Source: Hyperoodon ampullatus (taxonomy: Eukaryota > Chordata > Mammalia > Artiodactyla > Ziphiidae). Taken from it: 64,000 nucleotides of DNA. The notes under the pieces are model-generated. The model was not told the DNA's origin, did no database searches, and was given only the letters and a program-made list of their open reading frames with translations. The translations under genes and the position numbers were made by a program. Shown in pieces: positions 10,925 through 22,390 of this stretch. Every line of letters starts with the position of its first letter. Within the stretch, counting starts at the first letter, position 1. Location: positions 104,199,454 through 104,263,453 of the forward strand of contig OX457064.1 in NCBI GenBank assembly GCA_949752795.1, in the 5' to 3' direction.

Positions 10925-11590
10925 ACATTCAAAATGGTTTTCTCAGTGACTTTTTATCAAGTCACTGCCTATAAATGGCCCTGTCCAACTGCAGAATCGA
11001 TCATCTGTAGCCTTTTAGTTTGGTCCTGCCTACCCACCCCCCCCCCCGAGTTAATGAGAAAATAGCACAAAACAAAATAAAAAATGATTAGGATTCCCTT
11101 CATCCCTGGTGGGTGGGGTGAGGACTTGGTTTAGTTGCCGTCACGCCTGCGACCTGGGACCTGGGACCCAGACCTGGGGCTCCGCGGTCAGGGCTTGGGA
11201 TTCAGCATCCACTCAGGGCCACTTGCTGGGTTACATGCCTGAAGCTCGGTGCACGGGGCCTTCACAGCCTGTCGAGAGCTTGTCACCTTCCTGGAGCTCG
11301 GACATCCAAGCTGGGTATATGTAAGAAAATCCATGAGGTTGCAGGGCAAATAGAATTCTGATTGTATCTACTTTTTACATAGTCAGACACAAAGCTTTGC
11401 TAATATCTAAGAGCCTGGTGGCTACGGGTCAGAACTGTAGCTGGTGATGTGACACTGCTGGAAAGGGAAGAAGAGGGGACACTCCAAGGGGCTGACACAA
11501 CCCCTCCATGCCTCCTTGCTGTCAGCACATCGTGAAGACGGCAGTTTACGTGCACAGGGTTAAGTGACTTTATACGTTGTAGTATCTTCA
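10925..11590. other. Intergenic, GC-rich patch at 11105-11310
   Basis: 11105-11310 is GC-richer than its surroundings and contains a small direct repeat (gacctgggacctgggaccc, 11151-11169). An open frame of 71 codons has no recognisable domain. A 13-base run of C with one interruption is near 11035-11047. Confidence 0.4.
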
Positions 11591-11591
11591 A

Positions 11592-11675
11592 AAATTTTTT
11601 TAATTTTTATTAAAGTATAGTTAATTTGCAATGTTGTGTTAGTTTCAAGTGTACAGCAAAGTGACTCAGTTATAC

Positions 11676-11706
<31 letters not shown>

Positions 11707-12090
11707 TCTTTTTCAGATTCTTTTCCCTTATAGTTGATTACAAGATATTGAACATACTTCCCTGTGCTATACAGTAGGTCCTTGCTATTTATCTATTTTA
11801 TATATATTAGCTTGTTTCTGCTAATCCCAGGCTCGTCATTTATCCCTTCCCCACAGCTTTCCCCTATAGTAACCATACTTTGTTTTCTGTCTGTGAGTCT
11901 ATTTCTGTTTTGTAAACAAGTTCATTTTTTTAGATTCCACAAATAAGTGATATCATATGATATTTGTCTTTCTCTGTCTGACTTACTTTACTTAGTATGA
12001 TAATCTCTAGGTCCATCCATGTTGCTGCAAATGGCATTATTTCAGCCTTTTTTATGGCTGAGTAATATTCCAATTTATATATGTACCATG
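11592..12090 (-). mobile_element. L1 3' end, antisense, artiodactyl type
   Basis: Reverse-strand L1 3' UTR and the last ORF2 codons. The + strand shows attaaagtatagttaatttg, caatgttgtgttagtttcaa, ctgtgctatacagtaggtcc, gtccatccatgttgctgcaa and ttatggctgagtaatattcc. The last is antisense to the ORF2 sequence EYYSAIK. It contains an (AT)n run at 11677-11706. Confidence 0.88.
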
Positions 12091-12530
12091 TATTATCTTA
12101 AATTGTGTGATCTTCACAAAAGTTTTGTAATGAGATGGGGAATGACCCTGAAAATACTTTGTACCACACATAGGTTCATTGGTTGTTTCATCACAGAGTA
12201 GTTCAAAGAGTCTTCGAGTTTAAAGAGGAGCTATTCATTTCTTAGCTTTTGTGAAGTATCTTTTTCAGCAAGTTGGGCAAAGTTTAGTAATGAAACGAGT
12301 ACAGAAGGAAACCAAATTTGATATCAGACTTTGAATAACTGTATCACAGTGTTAAATCAAGATCTCGTGAAATAAGGAAGCACAATTAATCACAAAGTAA
12401 AGTGTGTTTTGTTCCATTAATAGATGAAATAAAATGAGAATTATTTTAAAATATTATTTATTTTATTCTTTTACATTTAAATTTTGTGTATGTTTTAGAA
12501 TAATATTAATGCAGTAGCATATATACAAAA
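12090..12530. other. Intergenic, no recognised features
   Basis: AT-rich sequence without gene or assignable repeat. Confidence 0.4.
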
Positions 12531-12548
12531 CAATATATATATGCACAG

Positions 12549-12581
<33 letters not shown>

Positions 12582-12592
12582 TATACAAAGCA
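12531..12592. repeat. (TA)n/(CA)n compound microsatellite
   Basis: Alternating tatata, cacaca and catata blocks, with two runs of CA separated by catata. Confidence 0.9.
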
Positions 12593-12855
12593 AGTTCAAA
12601 AATTTTTTATAGCAGTGTATGATCAAGCATTTGGAGACCAGTGCCCCAGGACCGGCTCCTGCCCTGTACCCTCAGCAGGTGTCCCTGGTTCTGACCCCAT
12701 CTTGCCTTGGAATGATGATATCTGACCCTGATTCTCTATAGCTGGATTGAACATTTTCATTATTAACGCCAAAATACCAATCTGGAAAAAAATGCAAAAA
12801 TATTCCTAGAGAGAGATGACAGTTTAATGGGTTTACATTTGCTAAAATGCATTAG
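12593..12855. other. Intergenic, no recognised features
   Basis: No gene or clear repeat. Confidence 0.4.
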
Positions 12856-12857
12856 CA

Positions 12858-13020
12858 TTATGAAGTGTGGCATGGAAGGGACCTATTCAAATTCCTACTC
12901 TGTTGCTCACCAGCCTATGCTCTTGGGCAATTTCTTAACCTCTCTGGGACTTGGCTCCCTCATTTATAAAGTGATGACAATGCATCTTCAGAGGGTTCTT
13001 GAAGCTTAGGTTCAAATAAG
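12858..13020 (+). mobile_element. MIR SINE
   Basis: attcctactctgttgctcac, ttgggcaatttcttaacctc, tctctgggacttggctccct, catttataaagtgatgacaa and gggttcttgaagcttag follow the MIR consensus order (tctgccacttactagctgtgt ... cctcatctgtaaaatggg ... gttgtgaggatt). Confidence 0.75.
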
Positions 13021-13284
13021 GTAGACTTTATGAGAAAACCGGAGTGTCTACTGCATCCTTAACACTCTCACTTCTCTCCATGGCTCCCACTCCCGAGAAA
13101 GGTCCTTCCCAACCTTTTTTTACACGTGGGCAACCCTCCCACCTAGAGAGCCAATACACTCTCTGAAAAAGAGTGTTGTCTATTTTTTTTCATCACTGCT
13201 TCCCTGGAACACAGCACAGGTGTGTGGAAGAACAGTTGAAGGAGCTGTTAAATGTTTGCTGATCATTTAACTTTTCCAACTCTG

Positions 13285-13400
13285 TAAAGAGGGCATTTCG
13301 ATATTCCAAAGCTGCAGATGAGGAAACTGAAACTAGAGGTTAAGTAACTTGTCCAAGACAGCGGAGCCGGTCAGTGGCAGAGCAGGGCTTGTAAGCTGAG
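13285..13400 (-). mobile_element. MIR SINE, antisense
   Basis: gctgcagatgaggaaactga, aactagaggttaagtaactt, gtccaagacagcggagccgg and tcagtggcagagcaggg give a well-preserved antisense MIR core. Confidence 0.82.
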
Positions 13401-14030
13401 CTATTTAAGACTAGCATACGTAACCGTAGAAATCCATGGAAACTTTTCTGGAATAGCTTGTCATCTTTTGTGTTTTCCCCCTTATTTTCCAGTACCTTCT
13501 ACTCCATGGACAAAGTAGCAAAGGCAAATACAAGAGGTGGCTGGGTTTTTGTTGTTGTTGTTATTTGTTTGTTTTTTTTAACCTAGCAATTGATCTCACC
13601 GGCCCAACCAATTGAGCTTGAGAACTTGCATCATTTTTCTCTTTTGTCAACTGTAGGTAATCCCAGTGAGGGTTATAAATATAACTGTATCACTATGAGG
13701 ATGGCTACTGCTATAGGCTTTGTGAAATTCTTCTGATCATCTGCCTGCTTGTATATTACTTGGGGGGGGGCGGTCAGGGTGGGGATTCTAGGTAAGAATC
13801 CAGAGAAGAACTAGAAGGCATGATCTAACTCTACTGTTTTGGTGAAATCCTTGCAACTTCTTGGTAGATATTGCATATTTCCAGATACTCCCGGAGCTTA
13901 CACATCTGCCACCAAAGCAGGGATGGCAGACAGAGAAGTTGTTGCCATTTATTGAATGCTTATGAAGTTCCAGGCACACTTTCTGTCAGTTTATTTAATC
14001 TTCACACCATTTCTACATGGTTGGCCTTGT
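13400..14030. other. Intergenic; G-run and GTT repeats
   Basis: A (GTT)n stretch at 13547-13562 and a run of eight G at 13760-13768. No gene seen. Confidence 0.45.
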
Positions 14031-14150
14031 TTCTCCCTCTTTTACAGATGAATGTATTAAGTTTCAGAGAGGGTGAGAACTTGTCCAGGGTAACTCAGAT
14101 TGCATGTGGCAGAGTCAGAACTGGAACCATGTCCACTTGGATCAAGATCC
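14030..14150 (-). mobile_element. MIR SINE, antisense
   Basis: ccctcttttacagatgaatg, tttcagagagggtgagaact, tgtccagggtaactcagatt and ggcagagtcagaactggaac match an antisense MIR. Confidence 0.72.
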
Positions 14151-14289
14151 CCACCTTTAATCACTACTCACACCATCTCTTGTGAAGATAACGCCCAGAA
14201 CTGCCGGGCTGATTGACAAGTTTTCTTCTTTCCAGAATGAAAACCAGTGACTATCATTGAACACAAGTGTCTTGCCTGATGCATGTGCT

Positions 14290-14452
14290 GTTTTGGAGTC
14301 TGATTGCTGCCTTGGAATCCCGGATCCACCACTTAGTTCTAAACTTGCTTCCCTATCTACAAAATGAGCATAATGACAATAGCACCAAACTCCCAGAGCT
14401 GTTTTAGGGATTAAATAAAAGTACTCATGTAAAGCATTTAGCACAGTGATTC
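14290..14452 (+). mobile_element. MIR SINE
   Basis: ttggaatcccggatccacca, cttccctatctacaaaatga, gcataatgacaatagcacca, gctgttttagggattaaata and catttagcacagtgattca follow the 3' half of MIR. Confidence 0.78.
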
Positions 14453-14483
14453 ATAAGGTTTTTTAAATGTTAGCTATTTTTCA

Positions 14484-14634
14484 CAGGGAACTATATTCAG
14501 TATCCTGTGATAAACCATAATGGAAAAGAATAAGAAAATGAATGTATATATGTAAAACTGAATCATTTTGCTCTACAGTAGAATGAACACAACATTGTAA
14601 ATTAACTATACTTCAATAAAATAAAAATTTAAAA
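14484..14634 (+). mobile_element. L1 3' UTR fragment, artiodactyl type
   Basis: cagggaactatattcagtat, cctgtgataaaccataatgg, aaactgaatcattttgctct and aacacaacattgtaaattaa, then an A-rich end. Closely related to 2232-2477. Confidence 0.8.
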
Positions 14635-16235
14635 TGATACCTATTTTTATTATTAGACAGTTCCCAACGTAAATATGGATGGAGTTCCAAAATTTCATTG
14701 TACATTCAGTTGTTTGGACTCAGAACATATGAAGAATATTAGATGTTCTATTTGATTACCCATAAATACTATTATTGTGTCGCTGGCAATGTATGGACTT
14801 AGATGTGCATCCCAGAAGCCGGGGCTCTGCAGGATAAGGAAGGGGCACAGCACAATCTACTCTATCCCAGGGCTGTTCTCTGTGGGGGGCCAGGTCCTAG
14901 AGCCCTCAAGCTGCCTTAAGCCCTTCCTCTATGGTTCTAGGAGGTTTTCTGCTTCAATATTATTCTCTTCCTGCAGCAGTAATTAAATATTCAGTGCCTC
15001 TGGCCGTTGTCCAAGCCTTAAAAAAAACAAACAATCCTCTTCTCCCTGCCACGCTTGCCCTCTGTGCCCTGCATCAAATATCCTGTTTCCTCAGTAGCTG
15101 GCTCAGGAAAGCAACCGCTAATGTATGATGATCTGTGAAAGCCCTAAACCTCTTAACCTTCCCAGAGTTGTTTACCTTTTTGAAGAAATGGAATCTAGAG
15201 TTTCAGGCAGCGACACAGAGAGCAATCCCAGAATCCGTAGCTCTGGGATATTAATGATGACCTTCTTACAGTGTCGTTTTGAGAATGAAGTGCCCTCAGA
15301 CAGGGCTAATGGGTCCACTATCTGTTTTCTGACATAATACCTGTAGGATGGAAGGTACTTTGAGGCAGACCCGCTTTACCTGGAAGTTTGACCTGGGATC
15401 ATCTCTCTTAAGTTGACCTTGTTTTCGTTATCACTTCTTTCCTTCTTCCATTCCTTAAACTAGTTTTTCTAAGAGCTTCTGGATTAAAAAAAATAAATAG
15501 TTGTAAGGTAGATGGACTCTGGTAAAAACTGGGACCTCTGATGGGGTATGTGCTTGTTCAGTGACTAAGGGATTGTTGATGTGTTAGCAGAACGCAAGAA
15601 GGATATGCAAACCAGTGACAGAGTGTGTGGGTGACAGATAGCTGAAGACTAAGGTTCCTGTATTGTCCAAGCTAAAATTTAGGACACATGATCTAAGTAC
15701 AAATAAATTTATGGAGACAATGGGACCAAATAATTGAAACTGGGATGTACGTCAAACTTACGATAGCTGAAAGAGCCGGGCAGATAACTGGAGAGAGAAG
15801 ACTTGTGGTGCAGTAGGAAGAGTTTTGACACTTCTATGTCCCTGTGCCATAGGCAAAGACAAAGATGAATAACCCAAAGCCTCACCTTGCCTCTTCCAAA
15901 CATAACAGAGAGTTAGTGACATCCTTTTTACGGCACTGGAGGAATGAAGAGCATCTGCCCTCTCTGCTCAGCTCCAGACCAGCATTTCCAACTGCTTCCT
16001 GAGCATCCTTCCCTTGATGTCTCGGAAGTGCTTCAAAGGGAACTTGTTGGTCCTTCTTTGATCTCAGTTCATGGCTTCCCCATACACAGAACCATACAAG
16101 CTAAATATAGCAATTATTTTGTCTTCCTCTTCCTCACTTAAAAAAAAAAACCAACTGGTCCCTGAGACCTTTTATTTCCATATTTCTACCACTGAAATAT
16201 CTTTTCTATCCCTATTGCCATCATGACCCTCTATT
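14635..16235. other. Intergenic, no recognised features
   Basis: Several open frames of 60-70 codons (for example 14777-14986 and 15944-16141) show no family resemblance. No RNA gene or assignable repeat seen. Confidence 0.4.
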
Positions 16236-16239
16236 TCAA

Positions 16240-16785
16240 CTACTTCATTGGTTCCTTAGTTAACATCCTTGCATTCAATCTCATCCTCTCTATTCCCTCC
16301 AGACATCCACACACACACACACACACACTTTCCTCCTGCAAAATCTTTGGATATTTATTGTCTAGAATAAACTATAATGTCATACAATCTTGCTGAAGCT
16401 TTTGCCCAATTTGATTTCAGACTCTTCTTTCTAACTTCATCTCAACCAACGAACGTATCCGGCATTGGCTCACACCGGACTAGTCATTTCCTGAAATAAG
16501 CCTCTGTGCTTTTGCAAATGCTGTTCTTCTTTTCCCACTTTTCATTGTTTTATTTTTAGATGTCTCTCCCTCTGTGGAGCTTGTCTTAGGTCTCCTGATG
16601 AGAATTAATTATTCTCTCCTTGGCGTTCCCTACAACGTCCCCATCTATCCTAGCATGTTCAGAGACTGACATGTATACATTTCCTCCTCTTCCCCTCCCT
16701 GCACAGGCGTTCATCTTTAGACCCCAATCACTTAGCCCACTGCCAGCATCTAAAAGGTACTTGCTAATAAATGCATAAAGTCAGA
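16240..16785 (+). mobile_element. L2 LINE 3' end
   Basis: The order is tcaatctcatcctctctatt, gctgaagcttttgcccaatt, agcctctgtgcttttgcaaa, tctccctctgtggagcttgt, gcccactgccagcatctaaa and aggtacttgctaataaatgc. This ends like other L2 copies (... gcctagcacatagtaggcact caataaat). A (CA)n lies at 16308-16328. Confidence 0.7.
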
Positions 16786-17130
16786 GCTGAAATTCAAACC
16801 AAGGGAATTTGGCTTCCAAGCCTGGACCTTTCACCAATATAGACTGTGTAGCTCTGAATCACAAAATCTTTAGCACCATGACTGAAGTGTCCTTGGTCAC
16901 AAGGGAGAGCTGGTAAGAGGATGAATGATTCAACATAGCTCATCTCCACTAATGGAAAAATGTCTCAAATCTTAAGTATTAGTGACGATAGGTCTATGTC
17001 AATCCTTTTTTTTTTTTTTTAATCCCTTAGTTATAATCCAAATAGCTGGAACAGAGCTGTGTGATTGTGGCCACAAAAATCTAAGGTTAAGAGAATTGCT
17101 AATCAGAGGAAAGCAGTCACTGAGAATCTG
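16786..17130. other. Intergenic, no recognised features
   Basis: A poly(T) run is at 17007-17021. No gene recognised. Confidence 0.4.
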
Positions 17131-17315
17131 GGCAGTAATGATATTGAACACTTTACATGTTACAATGCCTGGTATTTTTATAAGCTAATTTGAAAACTCA
17201 GAAAAATCCTTCCTTACAGATAAGGCAACTAAAACTTAGAGATGTTAAATAACTCATGCAGAAACATATTTAAGTTTCTGAGATGAGATCTGAACACAGT
17301 TCTGAAAGACTTCCA
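17130..17315 (-). mobile_element. MIR SINE, antisense
   Basis: aacactttacatgttacaat, ttacagataaggcaactaaa, acttagagatgttaaataac and gatctgaacacagttctgaa fit a diverged antisense MIR. Confidence 0.62.
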
Positions 17316-17409
17316 AATTTAGCCTCTTTCCATACTCCAATAAACGAGTAAAATTAATTTTATACATTTTTTGTTGGTACAAACTAATACAACTAAAAAT
17401 ATCTGGATT

Positions 17410-17602
17410 GGGACTTCCTTGGTGGCTCAGTGGTTGAGTGTCCGCCTGCCGATGCAGGGGACATGGGTTCGTACCCCGGTCTGGGAGGATCCCACATGCC
17501 GCGGAGCGGCTGGGCCCGTGAGCCATGGCCGCTGAGCCTGCACGTCCGGAGCCTGTGCTCTGCAACGGGAGAGGCCACAACAGTGAGAGGCCCGTGTACC
17601 AC

Positions 17603-17626
<24 letters not shown>
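17410..17626 (+). mobile_element. CHR-type SINE, short modern form
   Basis: Sense short form with ggacttccttggtggctcag (box A region) and catgggttcgtaccccggtc (box B), ending in a 25-bp pure A-tail. The duplication atctggatt lies at 17401-17409 and 17627-17635. Confidence 0.94.
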
Positions 17627-17633
<7 letters not shown>

Positions 17634-17635
17634 TT

Positions 17636-18598
17636 AAGAATACAGTATAATTTTTATCTTAACTGATAGCTATTTCTTATCAGTTATAATTATTGGGAAC
17701 ACAGTGACCAAATGTTTTCCTGCAAACTACTCTTGCTTAGAATTCATATTGCACCTTGATAAGTAAGAAGCACAAGAAATAGTAAGATAAGACATGGAAA
17801 CATTGTGGTTGTGTGTCCAGTTTCACATACACTTTGTTGCAACCAGAGTTTCAGCTGGATGAAAAGACAAACTCAGCACGTATGGGTTCTCACTTTGCAC
17901 CCTCCTACCTGTCACTGTTCAGGTAGAAACTCTTTAAGTTTCCCTGCACATCTTTTCCTGCCCAAAGGGACCAAGTCAATATCCAGTGAAGACATGTTGA
18001 AATGGCACAGTCTTGCTTCCTTTATTCCCTTATAATTATATGAGTTCTAGGATGCTTCTAAAAAACGTTCTAGAATGAGCATCAAAAAGGAAAGGAGAGG
18101 CCCCTGGGAAGACAACTCCTCCAAAACCTGTTGCTTGTGAGATTGCACAATGGCGAGAAACGTCTGGACTTAGAGCTCTTGGCAGTACATTCTGTCCAGA
18201 TTGCTTGGCGTCCAATTCCGCTACTCAGCAGTTTCATTCCGATTGGCAAAAGAATTAGATTTTTATTGGATATTACTCAGTCTCTAGAACGTATAGTAAT
18301 TGCCTAATGGGAGTTCATGGGCATTTGTTACTGGAAATAGAAAACATTCAAGGTGAAGAGCTCAAAAATTTCAAAGTGTATTTGAAATTATCAAAGGACT
18401 GGGTTAGTCTGAAGGACCAACTGCTGAGATTCCTTCTGGCTGTAACATACATTGAACCTATGCATACCAGATGCTGGCTTTGAAACACTTTAGCATTTTC
18501 CAGTTTTCTCAAGGGCGCCTAAAGAAAGTGCCCAGAACAAAATTAAACTTTTAATATATCCTAATTTGAAAAGTACGAGTCTCCAGTTCTTTATTTCA
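17636..18598. other. Intergenic, no recognised features
   Basis: No gene or clear repeat. Confidence 0.4.
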
Positions 18599-18695
18599 GA
18601 GAGGTTTTTATAATAGCTCCCTCATGGGATTGTTATGAAGATTAAATGTGTGATGGAGTGAAAATGCTTTGTAAACTAAGATACTGTTATAATTT
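18598..18695 (+). mobile_element. MIR SINE fragment
   Basis: aatagctccctcatgggatt, gttatgaagattaaatgtgt and gtgaaaatgctttgtaaact match the MIR 3' part. Confidence 0.65.
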
Positions 18696-18869
18696 AGTTT
18701 TCTCCATGAGAAGTGGATAGGAAGTAGTTACAAATAAAACCATAAGACTGTTTAGTAGAGCAGAAGACCTCATTAAAATGCACATCTGCAGACTTCATCT
18801 GTAGACTCTGACATAGAATTGGTGATTGATTCTGATTAGAGCCGTGAGGAAGCACTCATCCTGTTTTGT

Positions 18870-19200
18870 TGAATGAATAAATGATGTGGATTTGAACTGA
18901 AATTGGAAGGACGAGTGAGCTTTGAATGGAATGGATGTAGAGGATGGGGTAGGTAAAGAAGAATGTTCTAGACTGAGGAGCCTGCACGAAGACCAGACAA
19001 TAGCAATGGTTTGGTCCGCGGTCGGCTGTGCCCAGACGTGTCAAGGGCGTCATGCGAGATGAGATTGGAAAGGTGACTTGGGAACAGATCATGGAGGACC
19101 CTGAATGCCAACTTGAGGGTTTGGATCAAATTCCGTAACAATAAGGAGTCACTGAAGGTTGTGGGGAAGGGAGACTGACATGATGTACAAACTTTCTGGG
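18870..19200 (+). mobile_element. Ancient dispersed repeat, family not named
   Basis: gagcctgcacgaagaccaga, gatcatggaggaccctgaat, gccaacttgagggtttggat, ggagtcactgaaggttgtgg and agactgacatgatgtac follow a phrase order I recognise from many mammalian loci (... agggccttgaatgcc ... gagccattgaagg ... gagtgacatgatc). I cannot name the family with confidence. Confidence 0.5.
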
Positions 19201-20455
19201 TTTTGCCATGTTGCTTCTCCTAGCAGCATAATCCACCCCAAGATGTCTTGGATGGGCAAAACATGGCGATAGGCTGGCTGGCAGGAAGCTATGGAGTAGT
19301 TTAGCAAGAGTGACAGTAGCAGAAAAAGCAGGGTCATAGACACATGGGATTCAATGAACAGCACAGGAGGGGAGCAAGAAGAGGGGTAGGGGATGGAGGA
19401 CCAGTTTTCCAGTCGGAATCATTGCCATGGGTGGAGGCAGAAACAGCAGTTGATCTGAATAAGGTCAGAGCTTTAGGTGATTTCCTTACCAATCTTGTGG
19501 TTTTATGTCTGTTATCAATTCAGCACACTCCGGCCAATCAGCTCCAGCTTGGACCATTTTCTCACACTATTGCCAAGACCTCTGGGTGGTCCTTTGAGTG
19601 CAGTGACAGGCCCTTCCTCTTAAAGGAGAATGCCAGCTACTTTCAAAGGAACGGACCCTACTTTTTGGGTACTCCTTTCTCTATTTGTATCCTCATGGCA
19701 ACAGAGAACACACAGATCGCTCCTACCCAGCTCTGCAAATTAAGATTCACAGAGCTGCTAGGTGGGCAGTTTTTCAAGACAGCCTTTAGTTTTTGTGTTC
19801 TTTTTCCTTCTTGGCCCAGCACGACTAGTTAAATGCAGGAAATTAAGATCACATTGTCCGAGTGTGCCTTGACTAAATTCCATTAGATTGACAACCCCAA
19901 AAGTCCTGATTATTTTGTTTTTACGTTGTCTTCATATGCATAAAAATGCATTGTAACCAGCATCAAAAGATGTTTATTAAAAGTTCTTTTGAGAGGGATG
20001 CTGGGTTATGCAGCCCTCAGGAGAGTAGGAAACGGTCACATCATCTGCCACGGAAGTGATGCTGAATTCTATACAGGAAGCATTCCGGTTCCCCTGTTTC
20101 TGCCTTTTTGGGGGTTGGGGGAGGGGAGTAGGAGGCTATTGTTGGGTAGAAGCACGATAAAGAGATGCTCGTTCCTGCCACAGAAAGCCAACTATTGATG
20201 AAACATTCCTCTCATTACAAGGAGACTGTAGAATTTTGCTAAGTATGTTGGAGGGAGCAAACCTTAGCAGTATAATTAATAGAGACTGTACTTGAAGTGC
20301 TTCTTACAGAATGGGAGGTTTATTTCTCTGTGGGTGTTTTGGCCTTTGTCAAAAGGGATGCCATCAGTCTCTGATCTATAGGAGTTTATGATCTAAGAAG
20401 AATAACACACAAGAATGGGTTGTAATGTATATAAAAAACAGTAAAAACACAAACA
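19200..20455. other. Intergenic, no recognised features
   Basis: The longest open frame here (19344-19832, + strand, 162 codons) has no domain I recognise, no supporting splice signals and biased mixed composition. I treat it as chance. Confidence 0.45.
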
Positions 20456-20460
20456 CAGAA

Positions 20461-20530
20461 ATTATACATAACCTTTGCTTTTATTTGCTTTTGATGATGA
20501 CAGCAAATAAAAGCAAGTGTCATGTATAAT
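20461..20530. repeat. Near-perfect 29-bp inverted repeat (hairpin)
   Basis: The arms are 20461-20489 and 20502-20530, with 26 of 29 positions complementary and a 12-nt loop at 20490-20501. As RNA, one of the three mismatches becomes a G-U pair. The inner 15 bp (tgcttttatttgct and its complement) are perfect. Pairing stops just outside the arms. Size and shape resemble a miRNA precursor or a very short palindromic DNA transposon. There is no further evidence for either. Confidence 0.85.
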
Positions 20531-20554
20531 TGAGAGGCTTAAAAATTGCTGGAT

Positions 20555-20772
20555 AGGGCTTCCCTGGTGGCGCAGTGGTTGGGGGTCCGCCTGCCGATGC
20601 AGGGGACATGGGTTCGTGCCCCGGTCCGGGAGGATCCCGCGTGCAGCGGAGTGGCTGGGCCTGTGAGCTGTGGCCGCTGAGCCTGCGCGTCCGGAGCCTG
20701 TGCTCCGCAATGGGAGAGGCCACAACAGTGAGAGGCCCGCGTACTGCAAAAAAACAAAACAAAAAACCAAAA
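20555..20772 (+). mobile_element. CHR-type SINE, short modern form
   Basis: Sense short form with gggcttccctggtggcgcag (box A region) and atgggttcgtgccccggtcc (box B), tail A-rich with C interruptions. The 14-bp duplication aaaaattgctggat lies at 20541-20554 and 20773-20786. Confidence 0.95.
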
Positions 20773-20786
20773 AAAAATTGCTGGAT

Positions 20787-21064
20787 GACTTTCATTTATT
20801 CAATAACCATTCACTGGGTGGCTACAAAATGCCAGAAGTGTCCGATGAACTAGAGACATAAAATTATACGAGACATAGTTCTACTCTCAGAGAGCTCCTG
20901 GTGTACCAAGGGCTATGGAAGCGTAACCATTATCATGCCATCAGATAAGTGAAAATGTGGAAGGATGTAGGAGGCTCTCTGGGAGCCCAGAGGAGAGAGC
21001 GATTACTCCTTCTGGAAGTTGAGGGAAAGCTTCAGAGAGTGGGCAGATCTCCACCTGGGTCAGC
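20787..21064. other. Intergenic, no recognised features
   Basis: The phrase ctcagagagctcctggtgta hints at an old dispersed repeat. No gene. Confidence 0.35.
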
Positions 21065-21079
21065 AAGGATGAATTCTTT

Positions 21080-21225
21080 ATTTATTTGATTAATTTATTT
21101 ATATATTTTTTTGGCCACACCACCCGGCATGGGGGATCTTAGTTTCCTGACCAGGGATCTCGAACCTGTGCCCCCTGCAGTGGAAGCACAGAGTCTGGAA
21201 TGCACTGGACTGCCAGGAAGTCCCT
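21080..21225 (-). mobile_element. CHR-family SINE, minimal form
   Basis: tttttttggccacaccaccc, ggcatgggggatcttagttt, tgaccagggatctcgaacct and gactgccaggaagtcccta on the reverse strand. The imperfect duplication aaggatgaattcttt versus aaggatgagttattt lies at 21065-21079 and 21226-21240. Confidence 0.88.
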
Positions 21226-21240
21226 AAGGATGAGTTATTT

Positions 21241-21509
21241 AAATGACAATTCCAAGCAAAAGCTAAAGGAGTGAAAAGGCATAGAATCAGTTAGAATATA
21301 TGGTTTAATTAGGAAAATAACGAGTGAGGCAGAAACTATTTGTTGTCATTCCCCTTCTTGCTCATTAAATCCCATTCCCATCAGGCATTGGTACCATATG
21401 CTTCTGAGGACTTGAGGCCCCGCTCCAGCCTCAGTATGGTCTTTAAAAGTCTAAACCAATCACAGTCTATCAGTTCCCCTTACCAATGACTGCTTTTGGC
21501 ATAGGCTGG
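21241..21509. other. Intergenic, no recognised features
   Basis: No gene or clear repeat. Confidence 0.4.
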
Positions 21510-21824
21510 TGTTATGAGTTGAACTGTCTCCCAAAAAGACATGTTGGAATCCTCACCCTGGTACCTGTAAATGTGATCATATTTGGAAACAAGGCCTTTG
21601 CAGATGGAATCGTGGTAAGATGAGATCATTAGGGTGGGCCTTAATCCAGTATGACTGGTCTTTATAAGAAGAGAACACCATCTGATGATGCAGAAACACA
21701 CAGGGAGAACACCACGTCATGAAGAGGCAGAGACTGGAGAGATGCATCTATAAACCAAGGAACACCAGGGTTCTCTGACTTTCCTCCTAGAGCCTTTCGA
21801 GAGGGCTGGTCCTGTTGACATCTT

Positions 21825-22390
21825 TTTTTTTTTTGTGGCTGCGTTGGGTCTTCGTTGCTGTGCGTGGGCTTTCTCTAGTTGCGGCAAGTGGGAGCTACTC
21901 TCCGTTGCTGTGTGCGGGCTTCTCACTGCAGGGGCTTCTCCTGTTGCAAAGCATGGGCTCTAGGCACACGGGCTTCAGCAGTTGTGGCATTCAAGCTCAG
22001 TAGTTGTGGCTCGTGGGCTCTGGAGCGCAGTCTCAGTAGTTGTGGCGCATGGGCTTAGTTGCTCTGCGGCATGTGGAATCTTCCTGGACCAGGGCTCGAA
22101 CCTGTGTCCCCTGCATTGGCAGGCACATTCTTTTTTTTTTTTTTTTTTTTTGCAGTACGCGGGCCTCTCATTTTTGTGGCCTCTCCTCTCCCGTTGCGGA
22201 GCACAGGCTCCGTATGCGCAGGCTCAGCGGCCATGGCTCACGGGCCCAGCCGCTCCGTGGCATGTGGGATGTTCCCGGACCGGGGCATGAACCCGTGTCC
22301 CCTGCACTGGCAGGCGGACTCTCAACCACTGCGCCACCAGGGAAGCCCCGGCAGGCACATTCTTAACCACTGCAGCACCAGGGAAGCCCC
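21825..22390 (-). mobile_element. CHR-family SINE, long form, hosting a second SINE
   Basis: The long-form body runs from 21825 (tttttttgtggctgcgttgg) to about 22132 and resumes at 22350-22390 (tcttaaccactgcagcacca, gggaagcccc). A 13-bp duplication, ctgttgacatctt (21812-21824) versus ctgctgacatctt (22391-22403), flanks the compound element inside the LTR. Confidence 0.92.
22133..22349 (-). mobile_element. CHR-type SINE, short modern form, inserted in the long form
   Basis: Poly(T) from 22133, then the short body on the reverse strand. The perfect 15-bp duplication ggcaggcacattctt lies at 22118-22132 and 22350-22364. It shows that the modern form inserted into the head of an older long SINE. 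Confidence 0.95.

Noticed and set aside
19344..19832. 162-codon + strand frame in intergenic DNA
   Set aside because: No recognisable domain, no splice or promoter support, and composition like its surroundings.
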